A DNA stretch of 64,000 nucleotides from Thalassomonas sp. M1454 (GCF_007097525.1 NZ_VKDD01000002.1:496001-560000), one strand, 5' to 3'. Shown: positions 44,685 through 54,395, counted from the stretch's first letter. Notes: generated by a model not told the origin, from the sequence alone. A program made the numbers and translations.

Positions 44685-44714
44685 TTGACAATAATAATGA
44701 TTTCGAAGTACTTT
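44685..44714 (+). promoter_or_regulatory. Promoter and candidate operator of the TonB receptor gene
   Basis: TTGACA (44685-44690) is a perfect -35 box; a weak -10 (TACTTT, 44709-44714) follows 18 bp later. In the spacer lies TGATTTCGAAGTAC (44698-44711), 11 of 14 bases identical to the perfect palindrome TGACTTCGAAGTCA at 56104-56117, with the core TTCGAAGT exact. A repressor bound here would overlap the promoter. The leader to the start codon is about 90 bases. Confidence 0.55.
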
Positions 44715-44806
44715 TTATTGAGTAGGTTTTTATCTACTAAATAAAATCATAAAAAGAATTTAAATAAACAGGGTGATTCACAGCAGTAATGTTGATGGAG
44801 AAGAAA

Positions 44807-47215
44807 ATGAAAAATAATAAATTTCAAAATCTGATTTCTAAAAAATCAGTAATAGCACTTGCAGTAGCAAATGTTTTTACCGCGCAAGCTGTTTTTGCAG
44901 AAGAAGCTCCATCTGCGGAAGATAGCAATATTGAAACCATTACAGTAACGTCAGCAAAACGTACTCAAAATATTCAAGAAGTACCAATTGCAGTAACATC
45001 GGTTTCTGGTGATGAACTTGGTGATATGCAAATTACCGATATCCTATCTTTAGAAAAAGCTATTCCTGGTTTAACCGTTTCTAGTTTTGGCAATAACCCT
45101 CGCGCTGTTATGCGTGGTGCAGGTGCTGCGGGTACAACAGATATTGCTGTTCCAATTTATCACAACAACATGTATTTACCTTCTTCAGGTCAAGCATTGG
45201 CGGGATACCTTGATGTTGAACGTGTAGAAGCTCTGCGTGGTCCTCAAGGTACATTATTCGGTCGTAATACCTTTGGTGGTCTAATTAATGTTATCACTAA
45301 AAAACCTGAGTTAGATGAATTTGACTTTGGTGCTGCGGTTACCGGTGGTGATTACGATCTACAAAAAGTAGAAGGCTTTGTTAATATTCCTCTAGGGGAT
45401 AAAGTTGCTGTTCGTATAACTGCAGCTGATGAACAACGTGACCCATACGTAGAAAATGTTAATAATCCAAATGGTGGATTAAAAGACTCTGATTACTCTT
45501 ATGCACGTGCACAAGTTTTATTCCAAATTACCGATGACTTATCTGTGAATTTAGGCACATCTTATTGGAAAGATACAGGTAATGGTAACTTAAACTGGGC
45601 ATATAAATCGCTTGGTATTCCTCTTGATAAAGACGACCCAACAAAAATTAATCCAATCGATGGTTTCTTAGATCCTCGTATGGGTGTTTATTCTGGTTGT
45701 GCTGATGGCGATAGAGCTGGTGGGCGTTCTCAGGCAGGTAATATTTGTAATGGTGATGAGTTTGCCGATATCGTAAATGGTGATTTTAAAATTGATTATG
45801 ATTACACCCCAGATCGTGAACTAGAAGACACGGCTATTTTTGTTAATGTAAGTTGGGATGTTGCTAACCATAATATTAATTTAAATGCGGCTGCATTTGA
45901 GTATGAATCTCGTAATATTATGGATGCTGAATATTCAGGAAACCCGGCATGGATAGATGGAACTTATGGCACACGTAATTCTCATCAAGCCGATTTAACT
46001 ATTACTTCTACTCATGACAGTAAATTACAATATACACTTGGTGCTTACTTATTTGATGATACTGATTCTGATAACAAATCAGCATACATTTTTGGTAGTT
46101 TAGAAGAGTCTTGGTATGCATATGCTGGCGCTACTCCTGAAACACCATCGTGGGCTTACTGGAACACTGAAGGTTTTGGTGGTACTAAATCTACTGCGCT
46201 TTATGGTCAAGCAACGTATTCTTTAACCGATAAATTAAACCTTACAGCTGGCTTACGTTTTACAGAAGATGAGCGTGAATGGACTTCGTCTAACGGTTTA
46301 CCTTGGGATGCAAGTTTGCGTTTAGGGCCAGAACTGCCAACGTTTGATTATACAGGTAAAGAAAAAGAATACGGTAAAGATGACCATACCGATTACTTAC
46401 TTGGTGCTGATTATCAACTAACTGAAGACGTGATGATTTATGGTACTTTCTCAACCGCTTACATCGCAGGTGCGGTTGATAATGCCACTCATAAATTCTT
46501 AGACCCGCAAGAGAATGAAGCGTTTGAATTAGGTGTTAAGTCAACTTTACTTGATGGCTCATTACGTTTAAATGGTGCTTTCTATACTGGTACTCATGAA
46601 GGCTTAACAACTACTGCCTTTATTGAACAAGGTGACGGGGTTGCGGTAGCTACGCAAATTCCTGGTGGCTCCATTGATGCCCAAGGTCTTGAAGTTGAAG
46701 GTTACTGGGATGTTACTGAAAACTTAGTTGTAGATTTCGGTATTTCTTATGATATGTCAGAATACGACGAGTTTAATGTTGCTACTGGTAACTTAGTTTG
46801 GAATGGCGAACAACCAATCGGTACCGATGAAGTTGATGCAAACGGCAACGGTGTATTTGTTATGGATGGTAAAGATACCCCTTATACGCCAGATGTTACT
46901 GTTGGCTTAGGCATTTCATACACCTTTGATTTAGGCGATATGGGTACGGTTGTGCCACATGTATTTAGTTACTATAACAGTGGTTATGAAACTAACCGAG
47001 CGCCAGTTTTCTTTGGTGAGCAAGACGCTTACACTAAGTTTGATGTAGCTGTTAAATGGCAATCAGCAGGTGGCGACTGGACAGCGAAGTTCTGGATGAA
47101 TAACGCGACTGATGAATTAATCACAACTTACACTGAAATATTATCGCGTGCTCGTGTTGCACAAGACTATGCTTCACCTAGAACATGGGGCGTAAGAGTT
47201 GGTTACAACTTCTAA
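44807..47215 (+). CDS. TonB-dependent outer-membrane receptor
   Basis: An 802-residue receptor. The signal peptide is residues 1-31 (ending TAQAVFAEEAPS). A plug domain follows (IETITVTSAKRTQNIQEVPI as TonB-box/plug start, LRGPQGTLFGRNTFGGLINVITKKP as plug end), and then the 22-strand barrel ending in aromatic VGYNF. The plug style is that of the marine and sphingomonad receptors for organic molecules, not of siderophore receptors such as FepA. Start 44807 follows GGAGAAG. No SusD partner is present. It opens the island and probably imports its substrate across the outer membrane. Confidence 0.93.
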   Translation: MKNNKFQNLISKKSVIALAVANVFTAQAVFAEEAPSAEDSNIETITVTSAKRTQNIQEVPIAVTSVSGDELGDMQITDILSLEKAIPGLTVSSFGNNPRAVMRGAGAAGTTDIAVPIYHNNMYLPSSGQALAGYLDVERVEALRGPQGTLFGRNTFGGLINVITKKPELDEFDFGAAVTGGDYDLQKVEGFVNIPLGDKVAVRITAADEQRDPYVENVNNPNGGLKDSDYSYARAQVLFQITDDLSVNLGTSYWKDTGNGNLNWAYKSLGIPLDKDDPTKINPIDGFLDPRMGVYSGCADGDRAGGRSQAGNICNGDEFADIVNGDFKIDYDYTPDRELEDTAIFVNVSWDVANHNINLNAAAFEYESRNIMDAEYSGNPAWIDGTYGTRNSHQADLTITSTHDSKLQYTLGAYLFDDTDSDNKSAYIFGSLEESWYAYAGATPETPSWAYWNTEGFGGTKSTALYGQATYSLTDKLNLTAGLRFTEDEREWTSSNGLPWDASLRLGPELPTFDYTGKEKEYGKDDHTDYLLGADYQLTEDVMIYGTFSTAYIAGAVDNATHKFLDPQENEAFELGVKSTLLDGSLRLNGAFYTGTHEGLTTTAFIEQGDGVAVATQIPGGSIDAQGLEVEGYWDVTENLVVDFGISYDMSEYDEFNVATGNLVWNGEQPIGTDEVDANGNGVFVMDGKDTPYTPDVTVGLGISYTFDLGDMGTVVPHVFSYYNSGYETNRAPVFFGEQDAYTKFDVAVKWQSAGGDWTAKFWMNNATDELITTYTEILSRARVAQDYASPRTWGVRVGYNF

Positions 47216-47235
47216 TAAAAACGTTTAGAAAATAT

Positions 47236-47261
47236 AAGCCTGCAACTTTGCAGGCTTTTTT
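47236..47261 (+). terminator. Terminator after the TonB receptor gene
   Basis: Perfect 9-bp stem AAGCCTGCA / TGCAGGCTT with loop ACTT and a T run. It separates the receptor from the sulfotransferase gene, so expression of the downstream genes depends on readthrough or a further promoter. Confidence 0.92.
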
Positions 47262-47350
47262 CGTATATAAACAAGTGAGTTCGTAGATAACTCGCAGCAA
47301 TTATTTTAGTATCTAACAAAAACAGTAAAACTAACGATGGAGCGCAAAGT

Positions 47351-49225
47351 TTGACGCCAGATGTAATTCGTTTATTGGAGCAAGGCTTTGCTTTGCAACA
47401 GCAAGGTAACTTGCAGGGTGCAGAAACACTTTATTTAAAAGTACTAAAACAGGATAAAAATAATCAATTTGCACTTAATTTATTAGGTGTTGTTTGTATA
47501 AATAAAAATGATAACTTGCAAGCAGAGAGCTATTTACAGCGCGCCTTACAAGTTAACGATAAAGATCCTGAAACCTACAGCAATTTAGGACTTGTCTATA
47601 AAGAGCAAAAACGCTTCCCGCAAGCACTACAAATGTTCGAGCGCTCTTTACAATTAAACCCTAAACAACCGCAAACGTTAAATAATTTAGGTAATGTTTT
47701 GGCAAGTATCAATCAACATGACAAAGCGGTCTATTGCTTTGATAGTGCATTAAAGATTGATAATCGTTATCTCGATTGCATTAATAATTTAACGCAATCA
47801 TTAAAAGCGTTGAGCCAGTTTGATAAAGCCATTCAGGTGAGCGAATATGCGTTAAAAATTGATCCCAAGCGCAGTGACTCATTAAATAATTTAGGCGAAA
47901 TTTATAATGCACTTACCGAATATAAAATGGCGAAAAGTGCGTTTGAAAGAGCGATTGCTATTGACGGAAATATAGTTGCTAAGATCAACCTTTCAACGTC
48001 TTTAAAGCAGTTAGGACTTGAGTCACAAGCCTTGGCCTTGCTTAATGAGGTTATTGCCATTGAAGAAAATAATAGTGAAGCATTAAATCATTTAGGGGTT
48101 TTGCATGAACAACTAGGAAACTTTGATTTAGCGGCAAAGCACTTTCGTTTATCCATAAAGCACACCCCAAATCATGCAAGTTCCTTTTATCAGCTTTCCA
48201 AGTTAAAGCAACAACGACTTAGCGCAGTGGAAATAACAAAACTCAAGCAATTAATTGCTGATGACAGCCAAATCGATTTGTTTAAATTTTCTTATTATCT
48301 GGCGTTAGCTTGTGAGTTTGATAAAGCAAAAGATTATCAACAAGCAATTACATACTTTATTAAAGGTAAGGCGTTAAAAGCCAAGACTAATCCGTTTGAT
48401 GCAAGTAAGAATAAAGATTATTTAGCAAGTAATAAAACTGTCTTTAGTCAGTTAAATAACAGCGGCCAACAAGCCGAATCAACAAGAACAGCAAAGCAAC
48501 CAGTACCGATTTTTATTGTTGGAATGCCGCGCTCAGGCACCACGCTAACGGAACAAATATTAGCGTCACATAACGACATTGTAGGGACAGGGGAGTTAGG
48601 TTTTATTAATGATATTGCTAAACAAGCAGTAAAATTAACTAATACACCTTACCCGCAATGTATAAACAAGCTTAATGCCAAGCAGCTTAATGAATTGCGA
48701 GAGTTATACTTAGCAAAAGTGACTGAACGATTCGACGTTGAGCATTATTTTGTTGATAAAAACCCGCTTAATTATAATTCGCTTGGCTTTATTGCGTTGG
48801 TGTTTCCAGAGGCTAAATTTATCTATTGTAAACGTGATGCCATGGATAATTGTATTTCAATTTTTAAATTGCCTTTTGATGATAACCAAACCTATTCACA
48901 TGATTTAACTGCGCTAGGTGAGCATTATTTACACCATCTAGAATTAATGAATTATTGGCAGCAAGTATTTCTAAATCGAATATTAACGGTTAATTACGAA
49001 GAAACGGTGGCAGATGTTGAGTCGCAAATTAAGCGTGTTATGGCCTTTATCGGTTTAGATTATCAAGAGTCTATGCTTAATTTTTATCAAAATAAACGCA
49101 TTGTAATGACGCCAAGTGCAGAGCAAGTTAGGCAACCAATATATGCCTCAAGTGTCGGCTCTTGGCAACGTTATGGCGACGCATTAACGCCATTAATTAG
49201 CGCATTAAACTATTCACCAAAATAA
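47351..49225 (+). CDS. TPR-repeat sulfotransferase-family protein
   Basis: A 624-residue protein. Residues 1-300 are about eight tetratricopeptide repeats (AETLYLKVLKQDKNNQFALN, PETYSNLGLVYKEQKRFPQA). Residues 390-610 are a sulfotransferase domain: the PAPS 5'-phosphosulfate loop VGMPRSGTTLTEQIL, the 3'-phosphate-binding FIYCKRDAMDNCISI and a closing SVGSWQRYGDAL. TTG start after GGAG. No signal peptide, so cytoplasmic. Proteins of this layout often sit next to TonB receptors in marine gammaproteobacteria, in my recollection, with unknown substrates. It follows the receptor and precedes the MetE-like gene by 21 bp. Confidence 0.9.
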   Translation: MTPDVIRLLEQGFALQQQGNLQGAETLYLKVLKQDKNNQFALNLLGVVCINKNDNLQAESYLQRALQVNDKDPETYSNLGLVYKEQKRFPQALQMFERSLQLNPKQPQTLNNLGNVLASINQHDKAVYCFDSALKIDNRYLDCINNLTQSLKALSQFDKAIQVSEYALKIDPKRSDSLNNLGEIYNALTEYKMAKSAFERAIAIDGNIVAKINLSTSLKQLGLESQALALLNEVIAIEENNSEALNHLGVLHEQLGNFDLAAKHFRLSIKHTPNHASSFYQLSKLKQQRLSAVEITKLKQLIADDSQIDLFKFSYYLALACEFDKAKDYQQAITYFIKGKALKAKTNPFDASKNKDYLASNKTVFSQLNNSGQQAESTRTAKQPVPIFIVGMPRSGTTLTEQILASHNDIVGTGELGFINDIAKQAVKLTNTPYPQCINKLNAKQLNELRELYLAKVTERFDVEHYFVDKNPLNYNSLGFIALVFPEAKFIYCKRDAMDNCISIFKLPFDDNQTYSHDLTALGEHYLHHLELMNYWQQVFLNRILTVNYEETVADVESQIKRVMAFIGLDYQESMLNFYQNKRIVMTPSAEQVRQPIYASSVGSWQRYGDALTPLISALNYSPK

Positions 49226-49246
49226 TATGTAAAAGGTAAGATTTGT

Positions 49247-50368
49247 ATGTCTAAAATAAAAACTACACATGTTGGCTCATTACCGCGCTCACAAAAGGTT
49301 GTCGATCTGATCTTTGCTAAAGAAAACGAGCAAGAATTTGTGCAAGCTGATTTTGATGCTGCCATGAGTGAACATGTAAACCATTGTGTTAACAAGCAGT
49401 TAGAAGCAGGAATTGATATAGTTTCTGATGGTGAAACGTCTAAAATTTCTTATGCTACTTACGTAAAAGACAGATATAGCGGTTTTAGTGGTGACAGTGA
49501 ACGCAATGCACCAAATGATTTAAAGCTATTTCCTGAGTTTTTAGAGCGATTAGCTAAATCAGGGGGAACACCACAATACAAAAGGCCAATGTGTACAGGT
49601 GAAGTAAAAGTCTTTGATCAAAGTGATTTACACAAAGACATTAAAAACCTAACCAATTCAGTTGCTGCTAATAATGCAAGTCAGGGTTTTATGAACGCGG
49701 CATCTCCTGGTGTTATCGCGCTATTTTTACAAAATCAATATTACCCAACAAGAGAAAAGTATCTAGAAGTACTTGCCGAGGTAATGCGTGAAGAATACCG
49801 CGCCATAGTTGATGCTGGCCTGCATTTACAATTAGATTGTCCCGATCTCGCGCTGTCTCGTCATATGTTATTTAATGATTTAACCGATGATGAGTTTATT
49901 AAAGTCGCTAATCTTCACGTAGAAGCGCTTAACTATGCTTTAGAAGGGATTGACCCAAACAAACTGCGTGTCCATATATGTTGGGGTAACTATGAGGGGC
50001 CGCACGTATGTGATATTGAAATGAAGAAGATGTTCAATACGTTAATGTCGGTTAATGCATCGCAATTATTGTTTGAAACGTCAAACCCAAGACACGCCCA
50101 TGAATGGACTGTTTTCGCTGATCGAAAGCGTGATATTCCTGATGATAAGATCCTTGTTCCTGGTGTAATTGACAGTACGACAAACTTTGTCGAACACCCT
50201 GAACTTGTTGCTCAGCGTATTGGCAATTTTACCAATATAGTAGGGCGTGAACGTGTTATTGCAGGCTCTGATTGTGGCTTTGGTACGTTTGCTGGCTTTG
50301 GCTCTGTGGCGCCAGATATCGCTTACGCTAAATTAAAGTCTTTGTCCGAAGGTGCTAGTTTAGTTTAG
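49247..50368 (+). CDS. MetE-like zinc methyltransferase family protein
   Basis: A 373-residue single TIM-barrel protein related to the C-terminal half of cobalamin-independent methionine synthase (COG0620). The start TTHVGSLPRS is typical, and the zinc ligands are all present: His243 and Cys245 in RVHICWGN, Glu277 in LLFETSNPRH and Cys343 in IAGSDCGFGT. It lacks the N-terminal half of MetE, so it is unlikely to be the housekeeping methionine synthase; relatives act on other thiols or methyl donors, including epoxyalkane:coenzyme M transferase. In this island it may move a methyl or alkyl group from the substrate to a thiol. Last gene of the plus-strand block. Confidence 0.9.
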   Translation: MSKIKTTHVGSLPRSQKVVDLIFAKENEQEFVQADFDAAMSEHVNHCVNKQLEAGIDIVSDGETSKISYATYVKDRYSGFSGDSERNAPNDLKLFPEFLERLAKSGGTPQYKRPMCTGEVKVFDQSDLHKDIKNLTNSVAANNASQGFMNAASPGVIALFLQNQYYPTREKYLEVLAEVMREEYRAIVDAGLHLQLDCPDLALSRHMLFNDLTDDEFIKVANLHVEALNYALEGIDPNKLRVHICWGNYEGPHVCDIEMKKMFNTLMSVNASQLLFETSNPRHAHEWTVFADRKRDIPDDKILVPGVIDSTTNFVEHPELVAQRIGNFTNIVGRERVIAGSDCGFGTFAGFGSVAPDIAYAKLKSLSEGASLV

Positions 50369-50401
50369 AAGTGCAGAGTTAAAACTTAGATGGACTTTAA
50401 A

Positions 50402-50423
50402 AATGGGGACTAATTGTCCCCAT
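50402..50423. terminator. Hairpin between convergent blocks
   Basis: Stem AATGGGGAC / GTCCCCATT with loop TAATT. It lies 33 bp past the MetE-like stop and just beyond the amidohydrolase stop on the other strand, followed by a delayed T run (GCTGTTTTT). Confidence 0.8.
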
Positions 50424-50431
50424 TGCTGTTT

Positions 50432-51349
50432 TTATAACTCATAAAAATTGCTAGCTGTTTGATGAGCTAAGAATTGTTGTTGTTCAACGGGATAGCTTTG
50501 CAACAAGCTTTGCCAATGGTTAATTAATTCTGAGTAACTCATATAAAGCTTATCGACCGGGAAGTTAGAGCCAAGCATACAACGCTTAGCGCCAAATATT
50601 TCTATTGCCTTATGTGCATATTGTTCAAATTTATTGGCAATAAAAGCATGATTAAACATGGCAAAACCAGAAATCTTCATATGACAATTTGGTAAGATGG
50701 CAAAGCATGACATTGCTTTACACCATAGTTCAAAGCCACTGTCTGATTGATCCCAAGGGGATGCTAGATGGCATATAACCACCTTTAAATCTGGTAGCAT
50801 TTTTAATACATTAAATACGTGTTCGTAATGCTCTTCGGTAAGCTGTAAGTCAAAGCTTAATCCATGTTTTTGTAATAACTGCAACGAATTAAACCATTTA
50901 TCACGATTAAACGCCGGCATGGTTTTATTTTCTTCAGGGCTTTTGCCAATGATATGGCGAACCCCTTGCGTTACTCCATACTGCTTGTGTGCGAGTATTT
51001 GCTGCTCAACATCATCAGCTAACATATCTATTTCAACAACTACTTTAGCCGGAAATACGCCATTTGACTGGTCATGGCATTGTTGTAGCCATTTCGTTTC
51101 AGTTAGCCTAAGTTCAGGGCTAATACCTACTTGCACATGAACACTTTGGCTGATCTGGTTGTTATGATCGCGGCAATAATCACTAACTAAGTAATTTTTT
51201 CTAATAGGGTCTGGCTGACCAAAAAAACGCACTTCGCCTTTAGCTGCAAGCCAAGGGTAGTGATGTTGCTCAATATCCCATAGGTGATGATGAGCATCGA
51301 TTAATTTGCTGGTATTACCTTGTTTAACAAGCACTTGTTTAACAGCCAT
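50432..51349 (-). CDS. Amidohydrolase_2 family (COG3618) putative lactonase
   Basis: A 305-residue TIM-barrel metal hydrolase. It opens with KLIDAHHHLWDIEQHHYPWL, the metal-binding HxH motif of COG3618, and has a second His in VVICHLASPWDQS and the acidic GSNFPVDKLYMSY near the end. Characterised relatives hydrolyse L-rhamnono- or L-fucono-lactones and 2-pyrone-4,6-dicarboxylate. A lactone intermediate is therefore the best guess. Last gene of the minus-strand symporter block; its start overlaps the preceding gene by 11 bp, showing tight coupling. Confidence 0.88.
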   Translation of the reverse strand: MAVKQVLVKQGNTSKLIDAHHHLWDIEQHHYPWLAAKGEVRFFGQPDPIRKNYLVSDYCRDHNNQISQSVHVQVGISPELRLTETKWLQQCHDQSNGVFPAKVVVEIDMLADDVEQQILAHKQYGVTQGVRHIIGKSPEENKTMPAFNRDKWFNSLQLLQKHGLSFDLQLTEEHYEHVFNVLKMLPDLKVVICHLASPWDQSDSGFELWCKAMSCFAILPNCHMKISGFAMFNHAFIANKFEQYAHKAIEIFGAKRCMLGSNFPVDKLYMSYSELINHWQSLLQSYPVEQQQFLAHQTASNFYEL

Positions 51350-52217
51350 TTGATAGTTTTATTAAAGACTCATTTAAGTTGAATCTTTTCATCGCTGCAT
51401 GCCAGTCAATCACGATCTCTTCGTTCAGGATCAAAGAGTTTTCAATCGTGATAAATGTTTGAATAGGGAGTTTAATTCGATGGATAGTACCAGCTTCGTT
51501 AATATCGGCATCGATTTGCCAACAAATTGCGATTTTATCAGCATTGTCTTTATCAACCGTAACACGTTCTAATTGGCTGTAACTACGATTTAGTGATTGC
51601 CCTAATGATAAAATAAATCGAGTTAGCTCTGACGTATTATTCTTAGTGCTGTGGGTTGGTAAGTTTATGTTCGCATCTTCACTATAGATTACTTTTATTA
51701 AAGGAAAGTTATGACTTTGCCAAATTGACCACCACGAATCTATTAGCTTTTTATTACTTGCTAAGTTAGCTAAATCACTAGGATTTGCATGATAACTTTG
51801 CGGGTGTAATTGATGATCAAACTGAGTAATAACAAGTGGATCAGCAGTAGGGAGTGTGTTCACTAGCTCTTCATCTTCAAGCTGTAAATATTCTGCATAA
51901 CTTGAGCTATCTAGAGTACAAGTTACACGCTTAATAAACTCTTGTTTGTGCTCAAAGTTAAATGCAACGCGTACCACTTTATCGTTATTATTTTTAAACA
52001 GGCACAGAAGTGCTGAAAATTGCCCGTCATCTATTTGCTCGCTTGCTATTAATTCGCTAAAGCCAAACTCGTTCAAGTTTTGCATCCATAACCGTGAAAT
52101 TTGTGAACTGCCATAAGCGGTAAAGTTATGTTGTTGCCAAGAGCTAGAGTGCAGTAATTTAGCTTGTAAACCGGCAATGTCACCTTGTGTATATAAGTTA
52201 ATTAAGGCATTAAACAT
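51339..52217 (-). CDS. Diverged SnoaL/NTF2-like protein
   Basis: A 292-residue cytoplasmic protein with no signal or membrane helix. Two alpha-beta halves each look like an NTF2-type cone: residues 1-120 (NALINLYTQGDIAGLQAKLL to FNFEHKQEFIKRVTCTL) and 150-290 (KKLIDSWWSIWQSHNFPLIKVIYSEDANINLP to EEIVIDWHAAMKRF). This is inferred from pattern and from the four better-conserved SnoaL-like neighbours; sequence similarity is weak. The start ATG at 52215-52217 follows GGAGG. It overlaps both flanking genes, 8 bp upstream and 11 bp downstream. No catalytic residue can be assigned. Confidence 0.7.
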   Translation of the reverse strand: MFNALINLYTQGDIAGLQAKLLHSSSWQQHNFTAYGSSQISRLWMQNLNEFGFSELIASEQIDDGQFSALLCLFKNNNDKVVRVAFNFEHKQEFIKRVTCTLDSSSYAEYLQLEDEELVNTLPTADPLVITQFDHQLHPQSYHANPSDLANLASNKKLIDSWWSIWQSHNFPLIKVIYSEDANINLPTHSTKNNTSELTRFILSLGQSLNRSYSQLERVTVDKDNADKIAICWQIDADINEAGTIHRIKLPIQTFITIENSLILNEEIVIDWHAAMKRFNLNESLIKLSNGC

Positions 52218-53337
52218 CAAGTTTACCTCCTAAATGTGCAAACGATTGTTGTTGTGTTCGTAGTAAATTTGCCATTAACGCTATTTCATCAAATACGGTT
52301 ATTTCTTTGGCAATTTTGCCTTTGTGAACTTTGAGATGAGTTGCACCTAATACAAAAAATTTATCACCTCTTGTGTGCTCAAGCTCAGTTATTTGAGGAG
52401 AATGCGTGCCTGCAAGTGCCCAGCGCACGGCAATATCACAAGTGTGTTCATCAAAATAGGTAATACCTATATGATCAAAGGTTAACTTACAGTCAGGACA
52501 TTGGGCTAACCATTGAATAATTGTGCCGCTAATTTGTGCTACGCCTAACGCATTTCGCCCACCTGGCCATTGTAAGCTTGCATTAAGGTGGTAGTAATCA
52601 ACCAATTTAGAGAACTGTTTTTGGTTGAAAATAGTTTGCTGCCAAGATTGAGCAAACTGTTTGGCGTTAAACTCATCTAAATTTGTATATTCATCACCTT
52701 TAGCAACATCTTTACGGTGGTCATGATTTATTACGCGCTCGTATTCACTTGCATACCATTTAGTGAAAGTGGGGTGCACGGCATTGTTTGCAACTTTTTT
52801 AGCAGCATCAATAGGTTTAATACCTAATTGTTTTACTAAAAATGAATTATCTCGCACTAGCCATTCTTCTATAATTCTATTTTCTTTACATACACAATCG
52901 GCAATTGTTGTGACTCGGCCTGTTTTATTGGTTGCAGGGCCAAATTCTGAGTCACCACTGTTAGTCATAATTGATGTGATTAAATGTGAAGAATAGTAAG
53001 TATCATCGCCTTCATCATTCCAAATGACATTTTCACCGATGAGCGATCTATCAGGAAATGCTGCAATTGTTTTTAACGTATTTTGGACAACAAGATCAAC
53101 AGATTCTGAATATGCACCTAATGTATAAACCGGGCAAATTTCACCATAGTAGTCGAAACAAAGGCCAACATTTTTTTGCTCCCAGATACGGTGGGTAATG
53201 CGAATGATATAATCAGTGATATCAATGAACTCATCATCAAACCCTTTTAATGATTGCGTTCTAGCTGTATCTGGTGCAAGTAATTTGTCTAATGGTTGCC
53301 AATAAACTTGGGTCACATCTTTTTTTAAGCTGGGCAT
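52210..53337 (-). CDS. Two-domain SnoaL-like (NTF2 superfamily) protein
   Basis: A 375-residue cytoplasmic protein. The first half contains ITHRIWEQKNVGLCFDYYGE and the segment VTTIADCVCKENRIIEEWLVRDNSFLVKQLGI, the usual SnoaL strand-helix ending. The second half (from about residue 220) has WQQTIFNQKQFSKLVDYYHLNASLQWPGG and VRWALAGTH. The helix-cone fold recurs in polyketide cyclases, ester cyclases and limonene-epoxide hydrolase. It lacks the WYGP(A/G)GIG motif of its three relatives nearby. Its stop overlaps the next gene by 8 bp. Confidence 0.85.
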   Translation of the reverse strand: MPSLKKDVTQVYWQPLDKLLAPDTARTQSLKGFDDEFIDITDYIIRITHRIWEQKNVGLCFDYYGEICPVYTLGAYSESVDLVVQNTLKTIAAFPDRSLIGENVIWNDEGDDTYYSSHLITSIMTNSGDSEFGPATNKTGRVTTIADCVCKENRIIEEWLVRDNSFLVKQLGIKPIDAAKKVANNAVHPTFTKWYASEYERVINHDHRKDVAKGDEYTNLDEFNAKQFAQSWQQTIFNQKQFSKLVDYYHLNASLQWPGGRNALGVAQISGTIIQWLAQCPDCKLTFDHIGITYFDEHTCDIAVRWALAGTHSPQITELEHTRGDKFFVLGATHLKVHKGKIAKEITVFDEIALMANLLRTQQQSFAHLGGKLDV

Positions 53338-53397
53338 ATGAGGTTGTCCTTTATGTCCTTTGTTTTATTTATTATTAATCTTAACGATTTGTAATAG

Positions 53398-54384
53398 TTA
53401 TATTATTTGTGTTCTTTTGCCGGTTTGAATGTTTTTGTGCATTTGCGCAAACACATCAATACCCATTTGCATCATCATATCGATGATATCAATGGCAACC
53501 CAATTCTCTCGTAGTAGGTCGCCTTCGCGGCGCCAAAAGTCCATAACTCTTGGGTAAACTCGTTTATTCGTTGCTTTTAAACCAAGCCAATTATCACCAG
53601 TATGTGAACCGTACATATGCGGCCAACCGCCGGTAGCTACGTAGTTGTTATGTCCGGTAAAGCATAAAGTGCCATCGATGCCTCTATCTGGAAAACCAAT
53701 TAAAAATGGGGCTTGATGATGTTGCTGAAAGCCAAACACACCTCGGGTCGTTCCTATACCGCCAGGACCGTACCAAATAAAATCGGGGTGCCAATGCTTC
53801 AGTAAATCCATACTTGCTAAATCGACACCGTCAAAACGGCCAAGCTCAGCATGCATTTCTTTGACTAATTCAATTGATGATTTTGTATAAGCAAGATCTT
53901 TTGGATCAGAGCATAAACCATCCATTGTTGTAGGCGGCATGACTAATCCATCATGACCTAAACTCGCTCTGATGGGATTAACGCCTGCTTGGTTCATGGC
54001 ATCGATAAAATCAATTAAGGTGTAACAACGCACAACCTTTGAATCTTTTATCTCGGCTAATTCCATGTAACGTAAAAATAATGAGCGTTTGGTTGCCGGT
54101 ATACCGTGTAAGTCATTGCTAAAGGTGCCAGTAAAGTAACCGGTAGAGCTTACCCAGGTTTCACCTTGATATTGATCTTCAAATGAAATAAAAGGTTTGC
54201 GTTCAATATCTGGCATAGCCTGTTTTAGCAGAGCAAAGTAACCTTGCTGCACTTCATCAATACCAAGCAGATCATTGATAGGGTGCGAGCCATGCCATTG
54301 GCAATCTTGGCTTAGTACATCTTTAATGGAACTTGGCTCAGAAAAAATTTGTTGATAAGAGTGCTCTAATGCATTTAATTTCAT
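53398..54384 (-). CDS. Two-domain SnoaL-like protein with WYGPGGIG motif
   Basis: A 328-residue cytoplasmic protein. The first SnoaL domain (residues 1-130) has DCQWHGSHPINDLLG and STGYFTGTFSNDLHGIP; the second (about 190-325) has DFIWYGPGGIGTTRG, HHQAPFLIGFPDR and MDFWRREGDLLRENWVAIDI. Paralogues at 57248 and 58351 share these motifs. The Asp/His/Trp set around WYGPGGIG and RENW could line the pocket. It is the second gene of the symporter block, 11 bp after the symporter, with GAGG before its ATG. Confidence 0.88.
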   Translation of the reverse strand: MKLNALEHSYQQIFSEPSSIKDVLSQDCQWHGSHPINDLLGIDEVQQGYFALLKQAMPDIERKPFISFEDQYQGETWVSSTGYFTGTFSNDLHGIPATKRSLFLRYMELAEIKDSKVVRCYTLIDFIDAMNQAGVNPIRASLGHDGLVMPPTTMDGLCSDPKDLAYTKSSIELVKEMHAELGRFDGVDLASMDLLKHWHPDFIWYGPGGIGTTRGVFGFQQHHQAPFLIGFPDRGIDGTLCFTGHNNYVATGGWPHMYGSHTGDNWLGLKATNKRVYPRVMDFWRREGDLLRENWVAIDIIDMMMQMGIDVFAQMHKNIQTGKRTQII

Positions 54385-54395
54385 CTATAAACCTC

